Positions 44,193-52,331 of a DNA stretch of 64,000 nt are shown here, piece by piece. The notes under the pieces are model-generated. The model ran no database searches. It was not told the DNA's origin and was given only the letters and a program-made list of their open reading frames with translations. Origin of the DNA: Streptomyces sp. H27-H5 (GTDB taxonomy: Bacteria; Actinomycetota; Actinomycetes; Streptomycetales; Streptomycetaceae); the NCBI RefSeq assembly GCF_026627505.1, contig NZ_JAPNLK010000008.1, positions 62,001 to 126,000 on the forward strand. The letters run 5' to 3'. The position numbers and the translations under genes were made by a program. Within the stretch, counting starts at the first letter, position 1; the number at the start of each line of letters is the position of its first letter.

Positions 44193-45533
44193 TTAGAAGT
44201 CCCACCCTTCCTCATCCGCCTGCACGGTGGTGTGGGCCTGGGAGGCGAAGGACTCGCCCGCCATGCCCGCGGCCAGGGTGGTCCCGTCGGCCGGGTCGAT
44301 CAGCAGGAAGGACCCGGTACGGCGCGAGGCCGCGTACGCGTCGAGCGCCAACGGCTCGGCGGTGCGCACGACCACCCGGCCGATGTCGTTCGCGACGAGC
44401 TGCCCCGGGTTCGGGTGCTGGGACAGGTCGTCCAGGGTGAGCCGCGAGGGGATCTCCTTGACGATCGCCTTCACCGTGCGCGTCGTGTGCTTGAGCAGCA
44501 CCCGGGCGCCCACGGCCAGCGGCTGGTCGGCGACGTGGCAGACCGTCGCCTCGACGTCCTGGGTGGTGGCCGGCGTGCTCGCGGACGGCGCGATCAGGTC
44601 GCCGCGCGAGATGTCGATGTCGTCCCGCAGGCGCAGCGTCACCGACTGCGGCGCCCAGGCGATGTCCACGCTCTCGCCGAGCGCGTCGATCCCCTCGATC
44701 ACCGAGGTGCGGCCCGACGGCAGGACCGTGACGGGCTCGCCGACGCGGAGCACGCCGGAGGCGATCTGGCCCGCGTAGCCGCGGTAGTCGGGGTGCTCGG
44801 CGGACTGGGGACGGATCACGTACTGCACGGGGAACCGGGCCGGGCAGGCGGTCAGGTCGTGGCTGACCGGAACCGTCTCCAGGTGCTCCAGCACGGTCGG
44901 GCCGCCGTACCAGTCCATGTTCGCGGAGGGCTCCACCACGTTGTCGCCGGCCAGCGCCGAGATCGGGATGGCGGTGATCTCCGGGACGCCCAGGTCGGAG
45001 GCGTACGCGGTGAACTCCTCGGCGATCCTCGCGAAGGCCTTCTCCTCGTAGCCCACCAGGTCCATCTTGTTGACGGCCAGGACCACGTGCGGGACCCGCA
45101 GCAGGGCCGCGACGGCCGCGTGCCGCCGGGTCTGCTCGATCACGCCGTTGCGGGCGTCGACCAGGACGACCGCGAGATCGGCCGTGGAGGCACCGGTCAC
45201 CATGTTCCGGGTGTACTGCACGTGCCCGGGGGTGTCCGCGAGGATGAACCGGCGCCGGGTCGTCGCGAAGTAGCGGTAGGCCACGTCGATCGTGATGCCC
45301 TGCTCCCGCTCGGCCCGCAGGCCGTCGGTCAGCAGCGCCAGGTCGGGGGTGTCCTGGCCGCGCTGGGCGGACACGGCCTCGACGGCCTCCAGCTGGTCGG
45401 TCAGGATCGACTTGGAGTCGTGCAACAGCCGCCCGACCAGGGTGGACTTGCCGTCGTCGACGGAACCGGCGGTCGCGAAGCGCAGCAGCGTGGTCGCCGA
45501 GAGATCGGCGAACTGCTCGGTGGTGGAGGTCAT
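44193..45533 (-). CDS. cysN: Sulfate adenylyltransferase subunit 1 (GTPase)
   Basis: 446 aa, an EF-Tu-like GTPase that drives APS formation by CysD. G1 is GSVDDGKSTLVGRLL near residue 20, G3 DTPGHVQYTRNM, G4 NKMDLVG. Domains 2 and 3 are beta barrels as in EF-Tu. No C-terminal CysC domain is fused, in keeping with the separate cysC upstream. It starts 2 bp after the cysD stop. Confidence 0.95.
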   Translation of the reverse strand: MTSTTEQFADLSATTLLRFATAGSVDDGKSTLVGRLLHDSKSILTDQLEAVEAVSAQRGQDTPDLALLTDGLRAEREQGITIDVAYRYFATTRRRFILADTPGHVQYTRNMVTGASTADLAVVLVDARNGVIEQTRRHAAVAALLRVPHVVLAVNKMDLVGYEEKAFARIAEEFTAYASDLGVPEITAIPISALAGDNVVEPSANMDWYGGPTVLEHLETVPVSHDLTACPARFPVQYVIRPQSAEHPDYRGYAGQIASGVLRVGEPVTVLPSGRTSVIEGIDALGESVDIAWAPQSVTLRLRDDIDISRGDLIAPSASTPATTQDVEATVCHVADQPLAVGARVLLKHTTRTVKAIVKEIPSRLTLDDLSQHPNPGQLVANDIGRVVVRTAEPLALDAYAASRRTGSFLLIDPADGTTLAAGMAGESFASQAHTTVQADEEGWDF

Positions 45534-45535
45534 GT

Positions 45536-46474
45536 CTAGAAGTACCCTTCGCGCTTGCGGTCTTCCATCGCGGCCTCGGACATCTTGTCGTCGGCGCGGG
45601 TCGCGCCCCGCTCGGTGAGCCGGGAGGCGGCGATCTCGGTGATCACGGCGTCCAGCGTGGTGGCCTCGGAGTCGACGGCACCCGTGCAGGACATGTCACC
45701 GACGGTCCGGTAGCGGATGAGACGCGTCTCGGTGGACTCGTCCCGCTTCGGACCGCCCCATTCGCCGGCCGTCAACCACATGCCGTTGCGCCGGAACACC
45801 TCGCGCTCGTGGGCGAAGTAGATCTCCGGAAGCTCGATGCCCTCGCGGGCGATGTACTGCCACACGTCCAGCTCGGTCCAGTTGGAGAGCGGGAAGACGC
45901 GCACGTGCTCGCCGGGGGCGTGGCGGCCGTTGTAGAGCTGCCACAGCTCGGGGCGCTGGCGCCGCGGGTCCCACTGGGAGAACTCGTCGCGCAGGGAGAA
46001 CACCCGCTCCTTGGCGCGGGCCTTCTCCTCGTCACGGCGGCCGCCGCCGAAGACCGCGTCGAACCTCAGCCGCTGGATCGCCTCCGTGAGGGGGACGGTC
46101 TGCAGCGGGTTGCGGACGCCGTCCGGGCGTTCGCGGAGCTTGCCGGCGTCGATGTACTCCTGGACGGAGGCCACGTGCAGGCGCAGGTTGTGCTTCTCCA
46201 CGGCCCGGTCGCGGTAGGCGAGGACCTCGGGGAAGTTGTGGCCGGTGTCCACGTGCAGCAGCGTGAAGGGGACCGGCGCCGGGGCGAAGGCCTTCAGTGC
46301 CAGGTGCAGCATGACGATGGAGTCCTTGCCGCCGGAGAACAGCACCACCGGCTTCTCGAACTCGCCCGCCACCTCGCGGAAGATGTGCACGGCCTCCGAT
46401 TCGAGGGCGTCGAGGTGCGACAGCGCGTAGGGCGCGTCCGTCCCTTCGTGGACGTGTGCGACGGTGGCCGTCAT
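45536..46474 (-). CDS. cysD: Sulfate adenylyltransferase subunit 2
   Basis: 312 aa. It makes adenosine phosphosulfate from ATP and sulfate with CysN. The PP-loop is VLFSGGKDSIVMLHLA; FPLSNWTELDVWQYI and FRNGMW, and the final EDRKREGYF, are family marks. The ATG overlaps the cysC stop (ATGA), consistent with ordered translation in the operon. Confidence 0.96.
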   Translation of the reverse strand: MTATVAHVHEGTDAPYALSHLDALESEAVHIFREVAGEFEKPVVLFSGGKDSIVMLHLALKAFAPAPVPFTLLHVDTGHNFPEVLAYRDRAVEKHNLRLHVASVQEYIDAGKLRERPDGVRNPLQTVPLTEAIQRLRFDAVFGGGRRDEEKARAKERVFSLRDEFSQWDPRRQRPELWQLYNGRHAPGEHVRVFPLSNWTELDVWQYIAREGIELPEIYFAHEREVFRRNGMWLTAGEWGGPKRDESTETRLIRYRTVGDMSCTGAVDSEATTLDAVITEIAASRLTERGATRADDKMSEAAMEDRKREGYF

Positions 46475-47061
46475 GCCAGACCCCTCTCGGTGAGCAGCGC
46501 GTGCAGGGCCGAGGCCGACTCGTGCACGGACTGCGTGTGCGACTCGATGCGGAGGTCCGGGGACTCCGGCGCCTCGTACGGGTCGTCGACGCCGGTCAGA
46601 CCGGATATCTCGCCCGCCGCCTGCTTGGCGTACAGGCCCTTCACGTCGCGCTCGGAGCAGACCTCGACCGGGGTGGCCACGTGGACCTCCAGGTACGTGG
46701 TGCCCTCGGCGGCGTGCCGCTTGCGGACGGCCTCCCGGCTGTCCGCGAACGGCGCGATCACCGGCACGAGCGCCTTGACGCCGTTGCTCGCGAGGAGTTC
46801 GGCGACGAACCCGATGCGCTGCACGTTGGTGTGCCGGTCCTCGCGGCCGAAGCCGAGGCCCGCGGAGAGGAACTCGCGGATCTCGTCACCGTCGAGGACC
46901 TCCACCCGGTGGCCGTCGGCGCGCAGCCGCTCGGCCAGCGCGAGGGCGATCGTGGTCTTGCCCGCGCTCGGCAGCCCGGTCAGCCACACGGTGGCGCCCT
47001 GGTCGCTCACGCTCATCGTTCTCGTCTCCGTCGGTTCTTCGTTCGCTTGGCGGTCGGTCAT
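46471..47061 (-). CDS. cysC: Adenylylsulfate kinase
   Basis: 196 aa from ATG 47061, whose last base region overlaps the cysH stop (TGATG); a start at MSVSDQG (47016) would give 181 aa. P-loop GLPSAGKTTIA, DGDEIREFLSAGLGF, FREDRHTN-like FGREDRHTNVQRIG and FADSREAVRK are typical. It converts APS to PAPS, the substrate of PAPS-type CysH. Confidence 0.93.
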   Translation of the reverse strand: MTDRQANEEPTETRTMSVSDQGATVWLTGLPSAGKTTIALALAERLRADGHRVEVLDGDEIREFLSAGLGFGREDRHTNVQRIGFVAELLASNGVKALVPVIAPFADSREAVRKRHAAEGTTYLEVHVATPVEVCSERDVKGLYAKQAAGEISGLTGVDDPYEAPESPDLRIESHTQSVHESASALHALLTERGLA

Positions 47062-47762
47062 CAGCCGTGCAGCCCGCACTCGGTCTTGGCGCGCCCGGCC
47101 CACCGGCCGGCCCTGGCGTCCTCGCCCTCGACCACCCGGCGGGTGCAGGGGGCGCAGCCGACGGAGGCGTAACCGTCCGTCAGCAGCGGGTTGGTGAGCA
47201 CGCCTTGCTCGGCGACGTACGCGTCCACGTCGTCCTGCGTCCAGCGGGCGATCGGCGAGACCTTCACCTTGCGCCGCTTCTCGTCCCAGCCGACGACCGG
47301 GGTGTTCGCCCGGGTCGGGGACTCGTCGCGGCGCAGACCCGTCGCCCAGGCCTCGTACGCGACCAGGCCCTCTTCGAGGGGCTTGACCTTGCGCAGCGCG
47401 CAGCACAGGTCGGGGTCCCGGTCGTGCAGCCGGGGGCCGTGCTCGGCGTCCTGCTCGGCCACCGTCCGCCGCGGGGTGAGGGTGATGACGTTGACGTCCA
47501 TCACGGCCTCGACGGCGTCCCGGGTGCCGATGGTCTCCTCGAAGTGGTAGCCCGTGTCGAGGAAGACCACGTCCAGGCCGGGGGAGACCCGGGAGGCGAG
47601 ATGGGCCACGACGGCGTCCTCCATGGAGGAGGTCACCGCGAACTTCTCGCCGAAGGTCTCGGTGGCCCAGCGCAGGATCTCCAGCGCGGAGGCGTCCTCC
47701 AGGTCACGGCCCGCCTGCTCGGCCAGCGCCTTGAGGTCGCGCGTCTCCTGAATGGTCGTCAT
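47061..47762 (-). CDS. cysH: Phosphoadenylyl/adenylyl-sulfate reductase
   Basis: 233 aa from ATG 47762. PP-loop-like TSSMEDAVVAHLA. It carries both Cys pairs of the iron-sulfur type: DLCCALRKVKPLE and GCAPCTRRV, and ends with the catalytic ECGLHG. Iron-sulfur clusters usually go with direct APS reduction, yet cysC sits next to it; streptomycete CysH has been reported to use PAPS, as I recall. It makes sulfite for the next enzyme. Its start overlaps the zinc-ribbon gene stop (ATGA). Confidence 0.92.
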   Translation of the reverse strand: MTTIQETRDLKALAEQAGRDLEDASALEILRWATETFGEKFAVTSSMEDAVVAHLASRVSPGLDVVFLDTGYHFEETIGTRDAVEAVMDVNVITLTPRRTVAEQDAEHGPRLHDRDPDLCCALRKVKPLEEGLVAYEAWATGLRRDESPTRANTPVVGWDEKRRKVKVSPIARWTQDDVDAYVAEQGVLTNPLLTDGYASVGCAPCTRRVVEGEDARAGRWAGRAKTECGLHG

Positions 47763-47938
47763 GTCTCTTCGCCTCCACCGGAGTTGGACTGAACGCCTCG
47801 GGACAGCAGCCCGAGGTACTTCAGCTGGAAGGCTCGGTTGCAGGCCCTGCATTCCCAGGCGCCGTGACCCGTCTCGTTGGGGAACAGGTCCTCGTCGCCG
47901 CAGTACGGGCAGTAGAAGGGGGCCGCTCGCTCGCTCAC
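47759..47938 (-). CDS. Small zinc-ribbon protein of the sulfur operon, 59 aa
   Basis: GTG 47938 overlaps the sulfite reductase stop (GTGA), and its stop overlaps the cysH ATG (ATGA), so it is translated inside a tight chain. YCPYCGDEDLFP and WECRACNRAFQLKYLGL give a four-cysteine rubredoxin/zinc-ribbon site. I recall a similar small gene between the same neighbours in S. coelicolor (near SCO6101). It could be an electron carrier between ferredoxin and the reductases, or a zinc structural protein. The role is unproven. Confidence 0.85.
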   Translation of the reverse strand: MSERAAPFYCPYCGDEDLFPNETGHGAWECRACNRAFQLKYLGLLSRGVQSNSGGGEET

Positions 47939-49647
47939 GACAGGGCCTCGTCGCTCGCTCGGGTCACCCAGGCGGCGAAGCGCTCGCCCTCCTCGCGCTG
48001 CTCCTGGAAGCGCGTGACGACCCGCTCGACGTAGTCGGGCAGACCGGCCGCGGTGACCTTCAGGCCGCGGACCTTGCGGCCGAAGCCGGCCTCCAGGCCG
48101 AGCGCGCCACCGAGGTGGACCTGGTAGCCCTCGACCTGGTTGCCGTCGTCGTCCAGGACCAGCTGGCCCTTGAGACCGATGTCCGCGACCTGGATGCGGG
48201 CGCAGGCGTTCGGGCAGCCGTTGATGTTGATGGTCAGCGGTTCGGCGAAGTCCGGCAGGCGCCGCTCCAGTTCGTCGATCAGCGAGGCGCCGCGCGCCTT
48301 CGTCTCGACGATGGCGAGCTTGCAGAACTCGATGCCGGTGCAGGCCATGGTGCCGCGACGGAAGGGCGAGGGCTTCACCCGCAGGTCCAGCGCCTCCAGG
48401 GCGGCCACGACCGAGTCGACCTGGTCGGGCTCGATGTCGAGGACGATCATCTTCTGCTCGGCGGTGGTGCGCAGCCGGTCGGAGCCGTGCTGCCGGGCCA
48501 CGTCCGCGATCTTGGTCAGGGTGGCCCCGTCCACGCGTCCCACCCGGGGCGCGAAGCCGACGTAGAAGCGGCCGTCGTTCTGCTCGTGCACGCCGACGTG
48601 GTCGCGCCACTCGCCCGAGGGCTGCTCGGGGGCGGGCCCGTCCGTCAGCTTGCGCCCCAGGTACTCGTCCTCCAGGACCTGGCGGAACCGGGCCGGGCCC
48701 CAGTCGGCGACGAGGAACTTCAGGCGCGCGCGGTTGCGCAGCCGGCGGTAGCCGTAGTCGCGGAAGATCGAGATGACGCCCTCGTAGATGTCCGGGACCT
48801 CTTCGAGCGGGACCCAGGTGCCCAGGCGCACACCCAGCTTGGGGTTGGTGGAGAGGCCGCCGCCGACCCAGACGTCGAAGCCGGGGCCGTGCTCGGGGTG
48901 GTTCACGCCGACGAAGGCGATGTCGTTGATCTCGTGCGCCACGTCGAGCAGCGGCGAGCCGGAGATCGCGGACTTGAACTTGCGGGGCAGGTTGGAGAAG
49001 TCCGGGTTGCCGACGATCCGGCGGTAGATCTCGTCGATCGCGGGGCTGCCGTCGATGATCTCGTCCCGGGCGATGCCGGCGACGGGGGAGCCGAGGATCA
49101 CGCGGGGCGTGTCACCGCAGGCCTCGGTGGTCGAGAGGCCGACGGCCTCCAGGCGGCGCCAGATCTCCGGGACGTCCTCGATCCGGATCCAGTGGTACTG
49201 CACGTTCTGCCGGTCCGTGAGGTCGGCGGTGCCGCGGGCGAACTCCTCGGAGATCTCGCCGATGACGCGCAACTGCTCGGTGGTCAGCCGGCCGCCGTCG
49301 ATGCGGACGCGCAGCATGAAGTACTTGTCGTCCAGCTCCTCCGGCTCCAGGATCGCGGTCTTGCCGCCGTCGATCCCGGGCTTGCGCTGGGTGTAGAGGC
49401 CCCACCAGCGCATGCGGCCGCGCAGGTCGTTGGGGTCGATCGAGTCGAAGCCCGCCTTGGAGTAGATCGTCTCGATGCGTGTCCGCACGTTGAGACCGTC
49501 GTCGTCCTTCTTGAACTGCTCGTTGCCGTTGAGGGGCGTGTGGTGTCCGACGGCCCACTGACCCTCGCCGCGGTGACGGCCGGTCTTGCGGCGCGCGGCT
49601 GCGGCCGCGGGGGCTGCGGCTGCGGGCGTTTCGGGGGTGGCGGCCAT
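47935..49647 (-). CDS. Ferredoxin-dependent sulfite reductase (nitrite/sulfite reductase family)
   Basis: 570 aa, reducing sulfite to sulfide with siroheme and a 4Fe-4S cluster. The two repeated ferredoxin-like halves are visible, and the cluster/siroheme cysteines are in MACTGIEFCKLA and NINGCPNACARIQ. TDRQNVQYHWIRIEDVP and RLRTTAEQKMIVLDI are family motifs. The first 25 residues are an Ala/Pro-rich extension. I cannot tell sulfite from nitrite preference by motif; the neighbours point to sulfite. First structural gene of the operon. Confidence 0.93.
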   Translation of the reverse strand: MAATPETPAAAAPAAAAARRKTGRHRGEGQWAVGHHTPLNGNEQFKKDDDGLNVRTRIETIYSKAGFDSIDPNDLRGRMRWWGLYTQRKPGIDGGKTAILEPEELDDKYFMLRVRIDGGRLTTEQLRVIGEISEEFARGTADLTDRQNVQYHWIRIEDVPEIWRRLEAVGLSTTEACGDTPRVILGSPVAGIARDEIIDGSPAIDEIYRRIVGNPDFSNLPRKFKSAISGSPLLDVAHEINDIAFVGVNHPEHGPGFDVWVGGGLSTNPKLGVRLGTWVPLEEVPDIYEGVISIFRDYGYRRLRNRARLKFLVADWGPARFRQVLEDEYLGRKLTDGPAPEQPSGEWRDHVGVHEQNDGRFYVGFAPRVGRVDGATLTKIADVARQHGSDRLRTTAEQKMIVLDIEPDQVDSVVAALEALDLRVKPSPFRRGTMACTGIEFCKLAIVETKARGASLIDELERRLPDFAEPLTININGCPNACARIQVADIGLKGQLVLDDDGNQVEGYQVHLGGALGLEAGFGRKVRGLKVTAAGLPDYVERVVTRFQEQREEGERFAAWVTRASDEALS

Positions 49648-49873
49648 GGCTGTACGTCCTTCTCGGGCGGCTGGGGGCAGGGGCAGGGGGCGCGGCGCGG
49701 TGGCGCCCCGACGGTGCGCCCGCCGCTGAGCGGGTGCGGCGCAGTGCCGCTCCTCACCGGGATTGCCGGTGGTCGGAGCGGTGTTCGGCCTTCAGGGGGC
49801 GGGCGGTGCTACGGAGCGTCGACGGGTCCGCGGCGGCGGGGACGGCGTCGACGTGCGGCGGTGGCTGGTTCCG

Positions 49874-49957
49874 TCAGCGCGCCGGACAGATGGCGCTGGA
49901 CATGCGGCCGAGGTCGACGTGCCGCCGACTCACCAAGGCAATTCCAGCTGCATCCAT
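49874..49957 (-). CDS. 27-aa Cys-containing leader peptide of the sulfur operon
   Basis: ATG 49957 starts a 27-residue peptide that ends SRRHVDLGRMSSAICPAR before TGA. This pattern (SRRHVDL then a Cys near the end) is that of Streptomyces 'putative leader peptides' found before sulfur and other amino-acid-linked genes. The single Cys lies four codons before the stop, 226 bp upstream of the sulfite reductase gene. Ribosome stalling at the Cys codon under low cysteine is the expected sensor, as shown for polycysteine leaders in mycobacteria. A longer, overlapping frame of 61 aa here is a shadow. Confidence 0.8.
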   Translation of the reverse strand: MDAAGIALVSRRHVDLGRMSSAICPAR

Positions 49958-50024
49958 GGCGGAAGCGTGGCACGGGCCGATTGGAGGAGTCCACTACTGT
50001 CCATCATTCGGACGAACTCGTCTC

Positions 50025-50053
50025 GGATCATGGGATTGCGTGATCCGGATCAC
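50025..50053. promoter_or_regulatory. Palindromic operator candidate upstream of the sulfur operon
   Basis: A perfect 14-bp palindrome GTGATCCGGATCAC (50040-50053) partly overlaps a second inverted pair, GGATCA (50025-50030) and TGATCC (50041-50046). It lies about 68-96 bp upstream of the leader ATG, where a repressor or activator for the promoter would bind. No promoter boxes are certain between them. Confidence 0.5.
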
Positions 50054-50110
50054 CCCGGTCCGGCCACCACCGGCGAGCCGGGTGGGGCCGGGGCGGTCCC
50101 GGTGGGACGG

Positions 50111-50674
50111 TCAGGCGCCCGGCCAGGGGCCGGGGGTGGGGGTCTCCTCCTTGGGTTCCGTCTCCGTCTTGAAGACCTTGAAGCCGCGCCGCTCGTAGTT
50201 GGCCATGGCCGTCGGCCCGTCCTGGCTGCACGTGTGGACCCAGACCCGCCGGGTGTCCTCGCGGCCCGGCCAGCGGTCGGCCAGCGACCAGGCGGCGGCC
50301 ACGCCCACCGTCAGCAGGTGACCGCCGATGCGCAGGCCGCGGAAGTCCGGCAGCAGCCCGAAGTACATGATCTCCACGACGCCGTCGTCCTGGGGGTCGA
50401 GCTCGCAGTAGCCCGCCGGGGTGCCCCGGTCGTACGCGACCCACGTCTCCACGCCCGGCCGGCCCAACTGCTCCACCCACTGCGCGCGGGTCAGCGCGAG
50501 CCGGTCCGTCCAGTGGATGTCCCCGCCCACCGAGGCGTAGAGGAACCGGCTGAACTCGGGGGACGGCACCTCCGCCCGTGAGACGGCGATCTCGGGGCCG
50601 GGGACGGCCGCGGCGACCAGTTCCTCGGGCGAGGTCATTTCCAGGGACCAGGTGGTGAGTGTGATGGTGCTCAT
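50111..50674 (-). CDS. GNAT N-acetyltransferase
   Basis: 187 aa. The acetyl-CoA region is IMYFGLLPDFRGLRIGGHLLTVGVAAAW, and ANYERRGFKVFKTE forms the C-terminal motif. The residues before (SRFLYASVGGDIHWTDRLALTRAQW) resemble a group of actinobacterial GNATs with an N-terminal extension. Substrate unknown. It follows the GAF regulator by 5 bp in the same direction, so probably co-transcribed; it ends far from the sulfur operon leader. Confidence 0.85.
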   Translation of the reverse strand: MSTITLTTWSLEMTSPEELVAAAVPGPEIAVSRAEVPSPEFSRFLYASVGGDIHWTDRLALTRAQWVEQLGRPGVETWVAYDRGTPAGYCELDPQDDGVVEIMYFGLLPDFRGLRIGGHLLTVGVAAAWSLADRWPGREDTRRVWVHTCSQDGPTAMANYERRGFKVFKTETEPKEETPTPGPWPGA

Positions 50675-50679
50675 GGACG

Positions 50680-52020
50680 TCAGGGAATCACATCGCCCGA
50701 CCGGCTCCGGGGCGACCCCCAGGGCCCCGCGGCGTCCAGCCGGGCCCTGATCACCGCGGGGGCCGTGGAGTGCGGCAGCAGGTCCCCGGGGCGCTCCGGG
50801 CGGATCAGTTCCACCTCCACGTCCTGCGCGAAGCGGTACGGGCGGTGGGTCAGGACCCCCGCGAGCCGGCGCCGCACCCGGGACAGCTCCGCGCGGACGG
50901 TGACCGTGCGGGTCGGGTCCCCGAACAGCTCGGCGGACAGCTCCGCCGCCGAGCGCCCCCTCGGGGCCTCGGCCAGCAGGAACAGCAGCTCCGCGTGGCG
51001 CGGGCTGAGCTCCTGCGACCAGCTGCCCGCGGCCCCGTACACGGTCGCCGTCCAGGTCCCGGCCCGGCTCAGGTCGAGCACCACCCGGCTCGCGGCCGTC
51101 GAGGCGGGACCGGACGCGGTGATCCGCAGCAGCCAGCCGCCGGGCAGCGGCTCCGCCACGCAGTCGCCGAGCTGCGGCAGCCACACGGGCCCCGGACCGA
51201 GCCCCTTGGGCAGCGGGATCCGGTCGGCGGGCGCCAGTCCCGTCACGGCCGCCGTCCAGCCGTGCGGGTCGACGGCCACCGCCCGGCCCGTCAGGCGGGC
51301 CAGCAGCGGGGCGGCGACCGCCCGCAGCCGCTCCAGGGACTCCAGGTGGCGGACCCGCAGCTCCCGCTCGGCGAGCCGGGCCACCGCGCCGACCCACGCC
51401 AGCGTGGCCGGGTGCATGGTGGCCAACGGCCCGCTGACGTCGACCACGCCCAGCAGTCGTCCGTCGCGGGGGTCGCACACGGGAGCCCCGGCGCAGGTCC
51501 AGTCGTGGTGGGTGGAGACGAAGTGTTCCGCCGAGAACACCTGGATCGGCCGGCGGGCCACCAGGGCCGTGCCGACCCCGTTCGTGCCGACCACGGCCTC
51601 CGCCCAGTCGGCGCCCACCGCGAAGCCCAGCCGGTCCGCCTTGCGCAGGATCGAGGCGTGCCCCTCCCGCCACAGCAGCCGCCCGTCCGCGTCGGCGACG
51701 ACCATGATGTGCAGCGACGCGTCCAGGGCGGGCAGCAGGCCCTCGCGGAGCACCGGCAGGACCTCCCGCAGGGGCGAGACCTGCCGCCGTTCCTCGGTCT
51801 CGGCGGCCGACAGCAGCCGCGAGCGCGCGTCCCGGTCCGGGTGCACCCCGCAGGCCAGCATCCGGCGCCAGGACTCGGCGATCTCCGGCCGGGGGGCGGC
51901 CGGGGGCCGGTCGCCGGCCAGCGCGGCCGCCCGTACCCCCTTGAGCAGACGCGCGGCCTGCCGCGCGTCCATGGCCGAGACGCGTGCCGCGTCGACCGCG
52001 CTGCCTGCGGTGTGGGTCAC
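50680..52020 (-). CDS. GAF-domain transcriptional regulator (AcoR-like, no AAA domain)
   Basis: 446 aa from GTG 52020 with GGGGAGG at 6 nt. Residues about 20-60 have the AESWRRMLACGV motif of AcoR-type regulators; a GAF domain follows (VVADADGRLLWREG to VVDVSG, about 110-220) with EAVVGTNGVGTAL and HDWTCAGAPV. The C-terminal 90 residues are a winged helix (SPRHAELLFLLAEAPRGRSAAELSAELFG). The sigma54 AAA module is missing, which is usual in Streptomyces. It likely binds a small molecule. Confidence 0.85.
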   Translation of the reverse strand: MTHTAGSAVDAARVSAMDARQAARLLKGVRAAALAGDRPPAAPRPEIAESWRRMLACGVHPDRDARSRLLSAAETEERRQVSPLREVLPVLREGLLPALDASLHIMVVADADGRLLWREGHASILRKADRLGFAVGADWAEAVVGTNGVGTALVARRPIQVFSAEHFVSTHHDWTCAGAPVCDPRDGRLLGVVDVSGPLATMHPATLAWVGAVARLAERELRVRHLESLERLRAVAAPLLARLTGRAVAVDPHGWTAAVTGLAPADRIPLPKGLGPGPVWLPQLGDCVAEPLPGGWLLRITASGPASTAASRVVLDLSRAGTWTATVYGAAGSWSQELSPRHAELLFLLAEAPRGRSAAELSAELFGDPTRTVTVRAELSRVRRRLAGVLTHRPYRFAQDVEVELIRPERPGDLLPHSTAPAVIRARLDAAGPWGSPRSRSGDVIP

Positions 52021-52331
52021 CGGAACCTCCCCGTGCGGAACGGACGTGCGGGGGGAAGTCGCCCGGTGGCCCGCGCCGCCGACTCCCCGTGGCGCGCGCG
52101 GCGGGCGATCCCCGACTCGATGGGACGACTGGGGTGCAGGGTTGCAACGGTATGCAACTCTCGCCAACCCCCGGTCGCCCGACCGAAACTATCGGGACGT
52201 CGCCGAGCGGCGTGACAGCTCCTTCCTCGGGGCTTCTCGGAGCCGGGGTGGCGCCGAGTCGGCGCGGCGCCATTCCCGGTCTTCCGGCCGACGGGCCCGG
52301 ATCACGGCAGTGAGCGGTTTGGGGACCACTC
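52021..52331. promoter_or_regulatory. Intergenic region with inverted repeat before GAF regulator
   Basis: 311 bp on the upstream side of the regulator gene. GTTGCA (52141-52146) and TGCAAC (52153-52158) form a perfect 6-bp inverted pair with a 6-bp centre, about 120 bp upstream of the regulator GTG. It may be an autoregulatory site. No gene is seen here. Confidence 0.4.

Noticed and set aside
44018..44215. 65-aa frame between cysN and the lipoprotein, including an MCVMTYAHRSRALT stretch
   Set aside because: Arg-rich, overlaps the cysN end, and does not resemble a leader or known protein; the coupled 31-aa frame is the better candidate.
49809..49994. 61-aa minus-strand frame overlapping the leader peptide
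   Set aside because: The 27-aa frame within it has the recognised leader motif; the 61-aa frame is basic and motif-free.
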